Of a stretch of DNA of 64,000 bases, positions 44,746-53,649 are shown piece by piece; positions within the stretch are counted from its first letter, which is position 1, and the number at the start of each line of letters is the position of its first letter. The position numbers and the translations under genes are program-made. The notes beneath the pieces were generated by a model. The model saw only the letters and a list, made by a program, of their open reading frames with translations. It was not told the origin of the DNA and made no database searches. Origin of the DNA: Paludibacteraceae bacterium. Its GTDB lineage: Bacteria > Bacteroidota > Bacteroidia > Bacteroidales > Paludibacteraceae. The stretch is taken from contig JAILLP010000037.1 of assembly GCA_024693065.1 (NCBI GenBank), positions 1 through 64,000 on the forward strand, written 5' to 3'.

Positions 44746-46431
44746 ATGGCAGAAAAACTATCCATCAGAGAAAAGATCGCGTATGCCTTGGGCGACGCGT
44801 CCGCAAACATCGCATGGCGCGGTGTCTCCGTATTCCTCATCATCTTCTACACAGATGTCTTCGGCATAGCGCCGGGCATCGTCGCGACACTCATGCTGGT
44901 GGCAAGAACCAGCGACGGATTCACGGATGTGATCATGGGCGCGATCGGCGACCGCACCAAGACCCGTTTCGGAAAGTTCAGGCCTTGGATCCTCTGGACA
45001 GCCATCCCGCTCGGCGTCATTCTGTCATTGCTCTACACTTGCCCTGAGAGTTGGTCGATGGGCTGGAAAACCGCTTACGCATTCGCAACCTACCTTCTCT
45101 TCACCCTCATCTACACAGCCAACAACATCCCTTACGGAGCCTTGATGGCCGTCATGACAGGCGACGACAAGGAGCGTACCAGCATCGGCTCGTTCCGCAT
45201 GGTGGGCGCATTCGTGGGAGGTATGATCGTGCAATTTTCTCTACTGCTACTCGTAGCCCTCTACGGAGAGATCAACCCGGACATGGAGATCCAGAAAATC
45301 GACGACAAAAGATTCGAAGTGACCATCACGTCACCGGAAGATGTCAAGAACGTGAATATCAACACGATGGGTGGAACCGCCACCTTCCTTCTGGCAAACG
45401 ATCCAAAGGATGACGCGACGATCGGGAAGAGTTTCTCCCTGCAAGCCAACCAACCTGTCACCTTCATCGTAGAGGGAGAGGCGGATGTCAAGAAGGGGAA
45501 AACCGATATCAGCACCATGCTCTCCAAGGTGTTCGGCATCGGAGATAACCAACAGAACGCAGGTGCGATCACCCTCATCAACCAGAACGAAGGATATAGC
45601 AAGGCGATCTATTCGCTCTCCATCATCCTCGTCCTTTGCCTCTTCATCACCTTCTACCACACACGGGAGCGGGTGACCCCGCCAGCCACACAGAAGGAGA
45701 ACATCAAGGATGACCTGATAGACCTGATCCACAACAAACCATGGGTGGTGCTGTTGATCGTCGGATTGGTCTTCAACATATACAACAACATGAAGCAAGG
45801 CATCACAGTCATCTACTTCACCCACTACATCCACAACCAATTGTTGGCGGGAGGATACATGACCGCCTTGATGATCGCCTCGATCGTCGGCGCCGCCATC
45901 ACCAGTCCGCTCAGCAAGAAGTTCGGCAAGAAGAACCTCTTCATCGGAGCGTTGCTCGTTTCCGGAGCCATCAACTCGCTCCTGTGTTTCTGCGGGCCTC
46001 AAGACACCTCCGCCATCTTCGCGGTCGGCTGTCTTTCCGAGTGCGCCGCAGCCATCATGCCTACCCTCTTCTTCGCCATGTTGGGAGACGCGGCGGACTA
46101 TTCCGAATACATGAACGGACGACGGGCGACCGGCCTCGTCTACTCCGCAGGTTCCTTCGCCACTAAGTTCGGCGGAGGCATCGCAGGCGCCATCATCGGA
46201 TGGGTTTTGAGCATGTACGGATACAACGGGCAAGACTCCATCGCCATACAGAACGCCGTGCCGGGCATCATCCAACTGATGAGCTGGATCCCAGCCATCA
46301 TCGCACTTATAGGAGCCGCATTAATGTACATGTACCCGCTCAACCAAGAAAAGATGGACGCCATCACGACAGAATTGAGCAACAGACGCAACAATGCGGG
46401 AGGATCAGCGTTGCAGGAGGTCAACCAATAA
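44746..46431 (+). CDS. GPH-family cation:sugar symporter with a large periplasmic insert
   Basis: A 561-residue MFS transporter of the glycoside-pentoside-hexuronide family (MelB-like). The N-terminus SIREKIAYALGDASANIAW and the loop DRTKTRFGKFRPWILW are family hallmarks. About twelve membrane helices are visible. The usual length is near 450-470; the excess is one block of about 110 residues (about 174-285) between helices 5 and 6. The block is hydrophilic, with beta-strand pattern, Asp/Lys-rich and no Cys, and by topology is periplasmic. The sugar is not identifiable; no glycosidase or kinase is adjacent. Confidence 0.88.
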   Translation: MAEKLSIREKIAYALGDASANIAWRGVSVFLIIFYTDVFGIAPGIVATLMLVARTSDGFTDVIMGAIGDRTKTRFGKFRPWILWTAIPLGVILSLLYTCPESWSMGWKTAYAFATYLLFTLIYTANNIPYGALMAVMTGDDKERTSIGSFRMVGAFVGGMIVQFSLLLLVALYGEINPDMEIQKIDDKRFEVTITSPEDVKNVNINTMGGTATFLLANDPKDDATIGKSFSLQANQPVTFIVEGEADVKKGKTDISTMLSKVFGIGDNQQNAGAITLINQNEGYSKAIYSLSIILVLCLFITFYHTRERVTPPATQKENIKDDLIDLIHNKPWVVLLIVGLVFNIYNNMKQGITVIYFTHYIHNQLLAGGYMTALMIASIVGAAITSPLSKKFGKKNLFIGALLVSGAINSLLCFCGPQDTSAIFAVGCLSECAAAIMPTLFFAMLGDAADYSEYMNGRRATGLVYSAGSFATKFGGGIAGAIIGWVLSMYGYNGQDSIAIQNAVPGIIQLMSWIPAIIALIGAALMYMYPLNQEKMDAITTELSNRRNNAGGSALQEVNQ

Positions 46432-46441
46432 AGAACCCGAC

Positions 46442-47350
46442 ATGTACTCTCCTGTCCGCCCCACCTTTCTCGGAAGGAAAATCATCGATTCCATCGACGT
46501 TTTCTCCGTCGTTCCCCTGATAGACTGGAGCTACTTCTTCCACGCCTGGAGGGTAACGGGAGACTTCAAAGGGTTGGAGACGCTATGCGACTGCCCCGCC
46601 TGCAAGACGCAATGGTTGCTGCGATACCGCCCCGAAGAGCAGGAGAAGGCGAAAGAGGCCTACCAACTCATGCGTGACGCCCAAGAGGTGATAAGGAGGG
46701 GCATCAAGGAGAAGATATTCTCCCTATCCGCCATGGTCTACTTCTCCGAAGCGAAAGCCACCGAGGATAGCATACTCCTCACCGACGCCCAATCGGGCAC
46801 CACCTCATTCCCCATGCTACGTCAACAGCACATCAGCGAGCGGGAAGGCTGTTGCCTCTCCATGACCGACTTCATATCACCCGAGAAAGACTACATCGGA
46901 CTCTTCGCCGTCACCGTGCATGGAGGCGACGAATGGGCGGAAAGAGTCAAAGCGGAGGGCGACGACTACACCTCACTGCTCATCAAAAGCGTGGCCGACA
47001 GGCTGGCGGAGGCGACAGCGGAATGGCTTCACGAAAAGATACGCACCGAATACTGGGGCTACGCCAACACCACACAGGCCAAGGGAATCCGTCCCGCCTT
47101 CGGGTACCCCGCTCTGCCGGACATCTCCCTGCTCAGGGAGGCGGACCGGCTCATCCACCTAGGAGACATCGGCATCACCTTAACCGAGAACTGCGCCATG
47201 CGCCCCAACGCCTCCATCTGCGGACTGCACATCGCACACCCGCAAGCCTTCTACTTCATCGTGGGGGCAATCGCCGACGACCAAAAAATTGCCTACGCAA
47301 AAAGGAGAGACATGAGTCTAGAAGAACTGGGCAAATGGCTTTCATCATAA
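46442..47350 (+). CDS. Stand-alone methionine synthase (MetH) reactivation-domain protein
   Basis: A 302-residue protein from ATG 46442-46444, eleven bases after the symporter; the frame is open further upstream but would overlap it. Residues about 15-300 follow the MetH activation domain: PLIDWSYFFHAW, DYIGLFAVT, DDYTSLLIKSVADRLAEATAEWLHEKIR, WGYA, GIRPAFGYPALPD, TLTENCAMRPNASICGLHIAHPQAFYFIVG and DQKIAYAKRR. This domain binds S-adenosylmethionine and re-methylates cobalamin. Here it is encoded apart from the catalytic modules. The PDH motif reads PDI and the loop after WGYA is short. A CDCPAC cluster near residue 45 could bind metal. Confidence 0.85.
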   Translation: MYSPVRPTFLGRKIIDSIDVFSVVPLIDWSYFFHAWRVTGDFKGLETLCDCPACKTQWLLRYRPEEQEKAKEAYQLMRDAQEVIRRGIKEKIFSLSAMVYFSEAKATEDSILLTDAQSGTTSFPMLRQQHISEREGCCLSMTDFISPEKDYIGLFAVTVHGGDEWAERVKAEGDDYTSLLIKSVADRLAEATAEWLHEKIRTEYWGYANTTQAKGIRPAFGYPALPDISLLREADRLIHLGDIGITLTENCAMRPNASICGLHIAHPQAFYFIVGAIADDQKIAYAKRRDMSLEELGKWLSS

Positions 47351-47358
47351 AAATTTGC

Positions 47359-47366
47359 TATATTTG
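47359..47366 (+). promoter_or_regulatory. -7 promoter box before dgt
   Basis: TATATTTG, 36 bases before the dgt ATG. The -33 element is poor (TGGC at the 19-base position). A strong AGGAGG ribosome-binding site lies at about 47389-47395. Confidence 0.5.
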
Positions 47367-47402
47367 TGATATAAATTTTACGATATACAGGAGGAGTGTG
47401 AC

Positions 47403-48737
47403 ATGAAGATGGATTGGGAAAAGCTGATCACCACCAAGCGTTTCGGCTTGGAGAACTACCACGACGAGAAGCGACAAGACCGCACCGAGTTCCAACGGGA
47501 CTTCGACCGGCTCATCTTCTCCTCCCCCTTCCGCAGGCTACAGAACAAAACGCAGGTGTTCCCCCTTCCCGGCAGTATTTTCGTGCACAACAGGCTGACA
47601 CACAGCCTTGAAGTATCCTGCGTGGGACGCTCACTGGGCAATGCTGTGGCGAAACTCCTGAAGGAAAAATACGGGGAGAGCCTACCGGAGAGCATCACTG
47701 AAATCGGTTCCATCATCTCAGCCGGCTGCCTGGCGCACGACATGGGCAACCCTCCTTTCGGACACTCCGGGGAGACCGCCATCGCCTCCTACTTCTCCGA
47801 AGGAAAGGGGCAAGAACTGAAAAGCAAGTACGGGCTGACCGATAGCCAATGGAACGACATCATCCACTTCGAAGGAAACGCCAACGCCTTCCGTCTCCTG
47901 ACGCACCAGTTCAACGGACGAAGGAAGGGCGGGTTCGTCCTCACCTACTCCACCATCGCCTCCATCGTGAAATACCCGTACAAATCGGACTATGTCAGCG
48001 CCAAGAAGAAGAAATTCGGCTTCTTCCAGAGCGAGAAGGAGGATTTCGTGAAGATAGCGGAGGACCTCGGCATGATCCGCCTCGACGAATACAAATACGC
48101 ACGGCACCCGCTCGTCTACCTCGTGGAGGCGGCCGACGACATCTGCTATGAGATCATGGACATCGAGGACGCCCACAAACTGAAGCTCCTCAGCAACAAC
48201 GAGGCGAAGAACCTCCTGCTCTCCTTCTTCACGGAAGAGCAACAAGAGAGGAAGCGCCAACACATGGACGCGGTGGACGACGAGAACGAGCAAATCGCCT
48301 ACCTGCGATCCTCTGTCATCGGTGTGCTCGTGGAGGAATGCTCCAACGCCTTCCTGCGGAACGAGGAGGCCATCATGGAAGGATCTTTCCAAGGGGCGCT
48401 CATCGACGACATGTCCGAACTGGTGGGGAATGCCTACCGGAAATGCCAAGAGATATCCCTCAAGAAGATATACAAATCCAATGTGGTGATGGACATCGAG
48501 ATAGCCGGTTACAACATCATCCACACGCTCATCGACAAGGTGGTCAACGCAGTGTTCAACCCCGACAAGGCCTACTCACGGCAACTCATCAACCGAATCC
48601 CTGAGCAATACGAGACGGAGAACGAAGACCCTTACCGCAAGATCATGGCGGTGCTGGATTACCTATCGGGCATGACCGACATCTACGCATTGGACCTCTA
48701 TCGTAAAATCAATGGCATGAGCCTACCAAGCCTATAA
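47403..48737 (+). CDS. dgt: Deoxyguanosinetriphosphate triphosphohydrolase
   Basis: A 444-residue HD-superfamily enzyme that hydrolyses dGTP to deoxyguanosine and triphosphate. The N-terminal substrate-binding block reads DFDRLIFSSPFRRLQNKTQVFPL and is followed by HNRLTHSLEVS. The metal site is CLAHDMGNPPFGHSGE near residue 117, with the HD pair. AADDICYEIMDIEDA around residue 240 gives the later Asp. The length matches the dgt type 1 family. A clear Shine-Dalgarno sequence, rare in this phylum, precedes it. A secreted Hint protein follows after 18 bases. Confidence 0.94.
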   Translation: MKMDWEKLITTKRFGLENYHDEKRQDRTEFQRDFDRLIFSSPFRRLQNKTQVFPLPGSIFVHNRLTHSLEVSCVGRSLGNAVAKLLKEKYGESLPESITEIGSIISAGCLAHDMGNPPFGHSGETAIASYFSEGKGQELKSKYGLTDSQWNDIIHFEGNANAFRLLTHQFNGRRKGGFVLTYSTIASIVKYPYKSDYVSAKKKKFGFFQSEKEDFVKIAEDLGMIRLDEYKYARHPLVYLVEAADDICYEIMDIEDAHKLKLLSNNEAKNLLLSFFTEEQQERKRQHMDAVDDENEQIAYLRSSVIGVLVEECSNAFLRNEEAIMEGSFQGALIDDMSELVGNAYRKCQEISLKKIYKSNVVMDIEIAGYNIIHTLIDKVVNAVFNPDKAYSRQLINRIPEQYETENEDPYRKIMAVLDYLSGMTDIYALDLYRKINGMSLPSL

Positions 48738-48755
48738 AACCAAGGAGGATTACCC

Positions 48756-49337
48756 ATGAAAAAGAGCATACTATTCATTTTAGCATTTTGGGTCTACACC
48801 CTATGTACATTGGCGGAAACGACTGTATCACAGACCGTTTCGACAGAGAGAATGGATTTCGACGGTTTGGACGTGCACTGCCTCGCCAAAGGGACGAAGA
48901 TAACGATGGCGGACGGCTCTGAAAAGAACATCGAAGAGATAAAAGAGGGGGACGAGGTATTGTCCTACACAACCAGCAACACGACGGGAAAGAGCATGGT
49001 GAAAGCAGTCGCACAAAAGAACCACACCGACTTCGTCACCTACCGCTTCAAGAGCGGGAGGAGCCTCACCTGCACATTAGACCATCCCCTCTTCAGCCCT
49101 AAATTCGGCTGGGTTTCGTGCGACCCCGAAAAGAGCAAGCTCTACAAAGGATTCGTCAATGTTGGGACGGTAAAAATCGGGACGTACATCCTGCAGTCGG
49201 ATGGTTCAGACGACCAAATCACAGCCATCGAGAAGGGGAAGGAAGAGCAACCATTCTACACCATCACAGAACTGAGTGACAAGCACATAGGCTTCTTCGC
49301 CAACGGTGTGTGCGTCGGCACGGAAGGGTTGAAATAA
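48756..49337 (+). CDS. Secreted Hint (intein/hedgehog-fold) domain protein
   Basis: A 193-residue protein with a signal peptide (residues 1-20) and a short linker. A Hint domain occupies residues 42-190. The N-terminal block is CLAKGTKITMADGSEKNIEEIKEGDEVLSY with the thioester-forming Cys at 42, and block B is TLDHPLF with Thr107 and His110. The C-terminal block is FFANGVCVGTEGLK, where the usual final His-Asn followed by Ser, Thr or Cys is missing. The domain could make the N-terminal thioester but not the normal branch cleavage. The short N-terminal extein (about 20 residues after the signal) would be the released part, if any. It has a good GGAGG site and lies 18 bases after dgt. Confidence 0.78.
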   Translation: MKKSILFILAFWVYTLCTLAETTVSQTVSTERMDFDGLDVHCLAKGTKITMADGSEKNIEEIKEGDEVLSYTTSNTTGKSMVKAVAQKNHTDFVTYRFKSGRSLTCTLDHPLFSPKFGWVSCDPEKSKLYKGFVNVGTVKIGTYILQSDGSDDQITAIEKGKEEQPFYTITELSDKHIGFFANGVCVGTEGLK

Positions 49338-49346
49338 GCGAAACGG

Positions 49347-50987
49347 TTAACGATCCTTGCGTTCTATCTCACGGAGGCTCTCCATCTTCTTTTTCTTCAA
49401 GAACTCATAGATACCCTCCAAGTGTTCGGTCACACGCTGATGTCCGAACTCATAGACCTTCGTGACCAATCCATCCAAGAAATCACGGTCGTGCGAAACC
49501 ACGATCAGCGTGCCGTCGAAATCCTTCAAGGCCGCCTTCAGGATATCTTTTGTCTTCATGTCCAGGTGGTTCGTCGGCTCGTCCAAGATGAGCAGATTGA
49601 CAGGCTCCAACAATAGTTTGATCATCGCCAGACGGGTACGTTCACCGCCCGAGAGCACCTTCACCTTCTTCGTTGAGTTCTCTCCGCCAAACATGAAAGC
49701 GCCTAGGAGATCCTTGATTTTGTTACGGATCTCACCCTTCGCCACATCATCGATCGTCTGGAAGACCGTCAACTCCCCGTCCATCAGAGAAGCCTGGTTT
49801 TGAGCGAAATAGCCAATCATCACATTGTGTCCCAGCGTCAGCGTGCCCTCATGTTCGATTTCGTTCATGATGCACTTCACCATGGTAGATTTACCCTCAC
49901 CGTTCTTGCCCACGAAGGCCACCTTCTCGCCACGGGCGATGGTGAACGAAGCGTCCTTGAAGACCAGATGGTCCCCGTAAGACTTGCCCACACGGTCTGC
50001 GATGACAGGGAAGCTACCCGAGCGGGGCGAAGGCGGGAACTTCAGGCGAAGCGCCGAGGTATCCTCCTCGTCCACCTCTAAGATCTCCAGTTTCTCCAGC
50101 ATCTTCACGCGCGACTGCACCTGCAACGTCTTAGAGTATGTACCTTTGAAACGTTCAATGAACTCCTTCGTCTCCGCGATCATCTTCTGCTGTTCGTCGT
50201 AAGCCTTCTGCTGCTGTTCGCGACGCTCCTTGCGCAACTCCAGGTAGTGTGAATAGTTCACTTTATAGTCGTAGATACGCCCCATGGTCACCTCGATGGT
50301 GCGCGTCGTGATGTTATCGACGAAGGCACGGTCGTGAGAGATCACGATGACCGCCTTGCCGCTCTCCACCAAGAAAGACTCCAGCCATTGGATCGACTCG
50401 ATGTCGAGGTGGTTCGTCGGCTCGTCCAGCAAGAGGACGTCAGGCTTGCGGAGCAACAGTTTCGCCAATTCGATACGCATGCGCCAACCGCCGCTGAATT
50501 GACTCGTAGGCTTGTTGAAATCCTCACGGACGAAGCCCAGGCCGAGCAATGTCTTCTCCACATCCGCCTCGTAGTTCGTCTCCTCGATGGAGTAGAACTT
50601 CTCGCTCAAGGTAGAAACCTTTTCGATCAGTTCCATATAGCTATCGCTCTCGTAGTCAGTACGTTCGGAGAGTTCTTGGTTCAACCGTTCGATCTCCCGT
50701 TCCATGGCGAAGAGCTCCTCGAAGGCGAGCGAAGCCTCCTCGAAGACCGTACGGTGGTCCTCCGTCATCAGGTGCTGCGGCAGATAAGCGATCACCGTAC
50801 CTTTCGGGGCCGTCACCGAGCCACGGGTAGGGTTCTGCACGCCCGCCAAGATCTTCAGCAAGGTAGATTTACCCGCACCATTCTTGCCCATCAAGGCGAT
50901 TCTGTCACTCTCGTTCACCTGGAACGATATATTTTCAAAGAGCGTCGAGCCGGAAAACTCAACCGTCAAGCCATCTACTGAAATCAT
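49347..50987 (-). CDS. ABC-F family ATPase
   Basis: A 546-residue soluble protein with two ABC domains and no membrane part, the ABC-F layout of ribosome-associated translation factors. I start at ATG 50985-50987 (MISVDGLTVEF). The frame is open for 33 more codons upstream but those do not look like protein. Domain 1 has GKNGAGKST near residue 37 and LLDEPTNHLDIES. Domain 2 has GKNGEGKST near 347 and LILDEPTNHLDMKT. The linker (about 230-310) is Lys/Glu/Gln-rich. An EttA/Uup/YdiF-like role is possible; antibiotic resistance is not implied by sequence. Confidence 0.92.
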   Translation of the reverse strand: MISVDGLTVEFSGSTLFENISFQVNESDRIALMGKNGAGKSTLLKILAGVQNPTRGSVTAPKGTVIAYLPQHLMTEDHRTVFEEASLAFEELFAMEREIERLNQELSERTDYESDSYMELIEKVSTLSEKFYSIEETNYEADVEKTLLGLGFVREDFNKPTSQFSGGWRMRIELAKLLLRKPDVLLLDEPTNHLDIESIQWLESFLVESGKAVIVISHDRAFVDNITTRTIEVTMGRIYDYKVNYSHYLELRKERREQQQKAYDEQQKMIAETKEFIERFKGTYSKTLQVQSRVKMLEKLEILEVDEEDTSALRLKFPPSPRSGSFPVIADRVGKSYGDHLVFKDASFTIARGEKVAFVGKNGEGKSTMVKCIMNEIEHEGTLTLGHNVMIGYFAQNQASLMDGELTVFQTIDDVAKGEIRNKIKDLLGAFMFGGENSTKKVKVLSGGERTRLAMIKLLLEPVNLLILDEPTNHLDMKTKDILKAALKDFDGTLIVVSHDRDFLDGLVTKVYEFGHQRVTEHLEGIYEFLKKKKMESLREIERKDR

Positions 50988-51153
50988 AATCAAACATTTT
51001 CGAGCCGCGAAATTACGCAAAATAAAGGAAGTGAGCAAGCCGTCCGACCACCACATCACGGCAACCGAAGAGAAAAGGAAAGCCACTGAGCCATTTCAAC
51101 GATTTCAACGCAGAATAACCCGCCTTCCGTAAACACTTTTTAAAACCAAAACG

Positions 51154-51184
51154 TATGGAAAATAAATAAAATAGAGTATTTTTG
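51154..51184 (+). promoter_or_regulatory. Promoter of the Wza/Wzz-like operon
   Basis: TATG (51154-51157, one change from TTTG), 19 bases, then TATTTTTG (51177-51184). The start site near 51191 lies after an upstream ATG at 51182, so that ATG cannot be the real start and 51212 is preferred. Confidence 0.6.
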
Positions 51185-51211
51185 CAAACAGGATCAAACA
51201 AAACTCTATTT

Positions 51212-53647
51212 ATGACAAAAAGACTAAACGCATTCGCCATTTTATTGTTTGGGGTGTTTTTTTTCGCCTTGGCAGACAACATTTCGCTGAACAACCTGCA
51301 GCATGTCAAGGTAGACCAACTGAAAGACGCACAAATATCAGAATTCGTAAAGAAATATACTGACGCAGGATACACACTGGCAGACATAGAGCAGCTGGCA
51401 CAATCCAAAAAGATGCCCTCCGCGGAGTGGGAGAAGTTGAAGAAAAAAATCAACGAAATAGAGGCGCAAAAGACTGTCACCATCGAGGCGTCAGAGATAA
51501 ACAACAAGATCAAAGAGGATGAGATCCAAGAGAGAAGGGAGAAAGCGGGGCTATCCGACACCCGCATATTCGGCGCGTCCCTCTTCAACAACAGCAAAGT
51601 ATCATTCGAGCCTAGCCAAGCCGTAGCCACCCCGCGCAACTACGTTATCGGGCCCAACGACGTGTTGCACATCGATGTCTTTGGCATGGCGGAAGCGACT
51701 TACGACCTGACGGTGAACAAAGAAGGGAACATCCGCATCCCCAACGCAGGCGTGGCGCAAGTCAGCGGACTCACCATCGAGAATGCGGAGAAGATCATCA
51801 AGAAGAAACTAGCGGTCATCTACAGTTCCATCCATTCCGGGGGAACGAACGTGGCGGTCTCCATCAACAACATACGTTCCATCAAAGTATACATCATGGG
51901 CGAGGTGAACACGCCGGGCAGCTACACGCTGACCTCCGTCTCATCCGTATTCAACGCCCTGAATGCTTGCGGAGGACCATCCAACAACGGAACCATGCGT
52001 AACATAAAAGTGATTCGCAGCGGCAAGGAAGTGGCCAATGTAGACCTGTACGAATTCCTGACCAACGGCACGATGCCTAGCAACACGACGCTCCAAGACC
52101 AGGATGTGATCCAAGTGCCGACCTACGGCAAAAGAGTTGACGTGCTCGGAGAGGTCAAGAGGGAAGGCATCTACGAAATGAAGGAAGGCGAAACGCTCCA
52201 GAAACTGATAGACTACTGCGGAGGATTCACGGACAAAGCCTACACGGAGCACATATCCGTCACAAGGAACATCAACGGAGAGAAGAGCGTGGCGGACGTG
52301 TCCAAAGAGTTGTTCAACATGTTCACCCCACAAGCGGGAGACGTCTACCGCATAGGCCAGATACTAGACAAATACAGCAATAGGGTTCAGATCACAGGAA
52401 GCGTGTTCCGTCCAGGCGTATATGCCTTGGAAGACAAAATGTCCCTGAGAGACCTGGTGAAAAAGGCGGACGGTTTGACAGAAGACGCCTTCATGGGAAG
52501 CGCCACCATCGTCCGACTGCAAGACGACCTCACCCCAGAGATCATCTCCTTTAACGTGAAGGACCTGATGGAAGGCAACTTCAACATCGAGTTGAGGAAG
52601 GAAGACGTGGTCACGATTGGCGGCAAGAACGATTTCGAGTATAAGAAACAGATATCCGTTTTGGGACGAGTGCTCTCACCGGGAACCTTCCCTTACTACG
52701 AGAACGCCACGCTGCGCGACATGATATTCTTGGCCAAAGGATTTCAGGAGAACGCAGACCCAAGCAAAATAGAGGTCGTACGCATGATCCAGGATGAAGA
52801 GGAGCTGAAGAACGGTAATAGGAAGTCAGAGGTGTTCGTATTGTCATTGGACAACAATCTCGACGGACCAGACGGAGATTTCAAGCTCATGCCTAACGAC
52901 CAGATCACCATCCGCGTCAAGGAGGGATACGAGAAGCTGGGAACCATCCAGATTGTCGGAGAGGCCAGACGTCCCGGCATATACGCCATAACCAACAAGA
53001 CTGAAAAGATATCGGACGTGATGGCAAGGGCGGGTGGCATCACCCAATACGCCTATCCCAAAGGAGCATTCCTCCTCCGCAGCTCCAACCGGACGGAAGC
53101 GGAGAGGAAGAGAGACTTGAAGATCATCGATATGCTCAACAATGCGGAAAGCGAAGAGATAAAGCAGAAAATCCGCCAAGAGCTCGAATCAAGGCAAGAC
53201 CTCGTGGGAATCCAACTCGATAGGATCATCAAACATCCAGGAGGCGAGGAGTCTGACCTCAATGTCATGAACGGTGATATCATCTTCATACCAGAGGAGA
53301 TGCAGACCGTCACCATCGCCGGTTCGGTCCAAATCCCAGGGAAAGAGGTGTTCGCCACCCGCAACCTCAGGAAGTACGTGAGAGGTGCGGGAGGATTCAC
53401 GGAGAAAGCCAAAAAGAGGTCTGTTTACGTAGCCTATCCAAGCGGAAGGATCGCCTCCACCAAACATATCCTTTGGATGAAAAACTACCCGAAGGTAGAG
53501 CCGGGATCCCACATCTACATTCCAGAGAAAGTGGACAAGACTACGGACGGCAGGGAGCGCACCACGTTCATCGTATCCATTTCAAGTTCAATCATTACCA
53601 TGGCATCCGTTGTTGTGACAGCGATATCCGTGGCTAAAGACAAGTAA
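51212..53647 (+). CDS. Polysaccharide export protein with SLBB repeats (Wza-like)
   Basis: An 811-residue envelope protein starting MTKRLNAFAILLFGVFFFALADN (signal peptide residues 1-20). The N-terminal half of the mature chain is Glu/Lys-rich and helical (about 25-125). The Poly_export domain (about 135-240) contains YVIGPNDVLHIDVFG and NKEGNIRIPNAGVAQVSGLT. Several SLBB domains follow (about 245 to 770), each with G-x-V or G-E-V and P-G-x-Y/F patterns. A C-terminal membrane helix lies near 785-805. The architecture and length match Wza-like proteins of Bacteroidota. The Wzz-like gene starts two bases later. Confidence 0.9.
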   Translation: MTKRLNAFAILLFGVFFFALADNISLNNLQHVKVDQLKDAQISEFVKKYTDAGYTLADIEQLAQSKKMPSAEWEKLKKKINEIEAQKTVTIEASEINNKIKEDEIQERREKAGLSDTRIFGASLFNNSKVSFEPSQAVATPRNYVIGPNDVLHIDVFGMAEATYDLTVNKEGNIRIPNAGVAQVSGLTIENAEKIIKKKLAVIYSSIHSGGTNVAVSINNIRSIKVYIMGEVNTPGSYTLTSVSSVFNALNACGGPSNNGTMRNIKVIRSGKEVANVDLYEFLTNGTMPSNTTLQDQDVIQVPTYGKRVDVLGEVKREGIYEMKEGETLQKLIDYCGGFTDKAYTEHISVTRNINGEKSVADVSKELFNMFTPQAGDVYRIGQILDKYSNRVQITGSVFRPGVYALEDKMSLRDLVKKADGLTEDAFMGSATIVRLQDDLTPEIISFNVKDLMEGNFNIELRKEDVVTIGGKNDFEYKKQISVLGRVLSPGTFPYYENATLRDMIFLAKGFQENADPSKIEVVRMIQDEEELKNGNRKSEVFVLSLDNNLDGPDGDFKLMPNDQITIRVKEGYEKLGTIQIVGEARRPGIYAITNKTEKISDVMARAGGITQYAYPKGAFLLRSSNRTEAERKRDLKIIDMLNNAESEEIKQKIRQELESRQDLVGIQLDRIIKHPGGEESDLNVMNGDIIFIPEEMQTVTIAGSVQIPGKEVFATRNLRKYVRGAGGFTEKAKKRSVYVAYPSGRIASTKHILWMKNYPKVEPGSHIYIPEKVDKTTDGRERTTFIVSISSSIITMASVVVTAISVAKDK

Positions 53648-53649
53648 GC

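Noticed and set aside
45331..46275. A 314-codon minus-strand frame inside the symporter gene
   Set aside because: Composition is a reverse-complement shadow (Asp/Val/Gly/Arg-rich) of a strongly recognisable transporter; no homology-like features.
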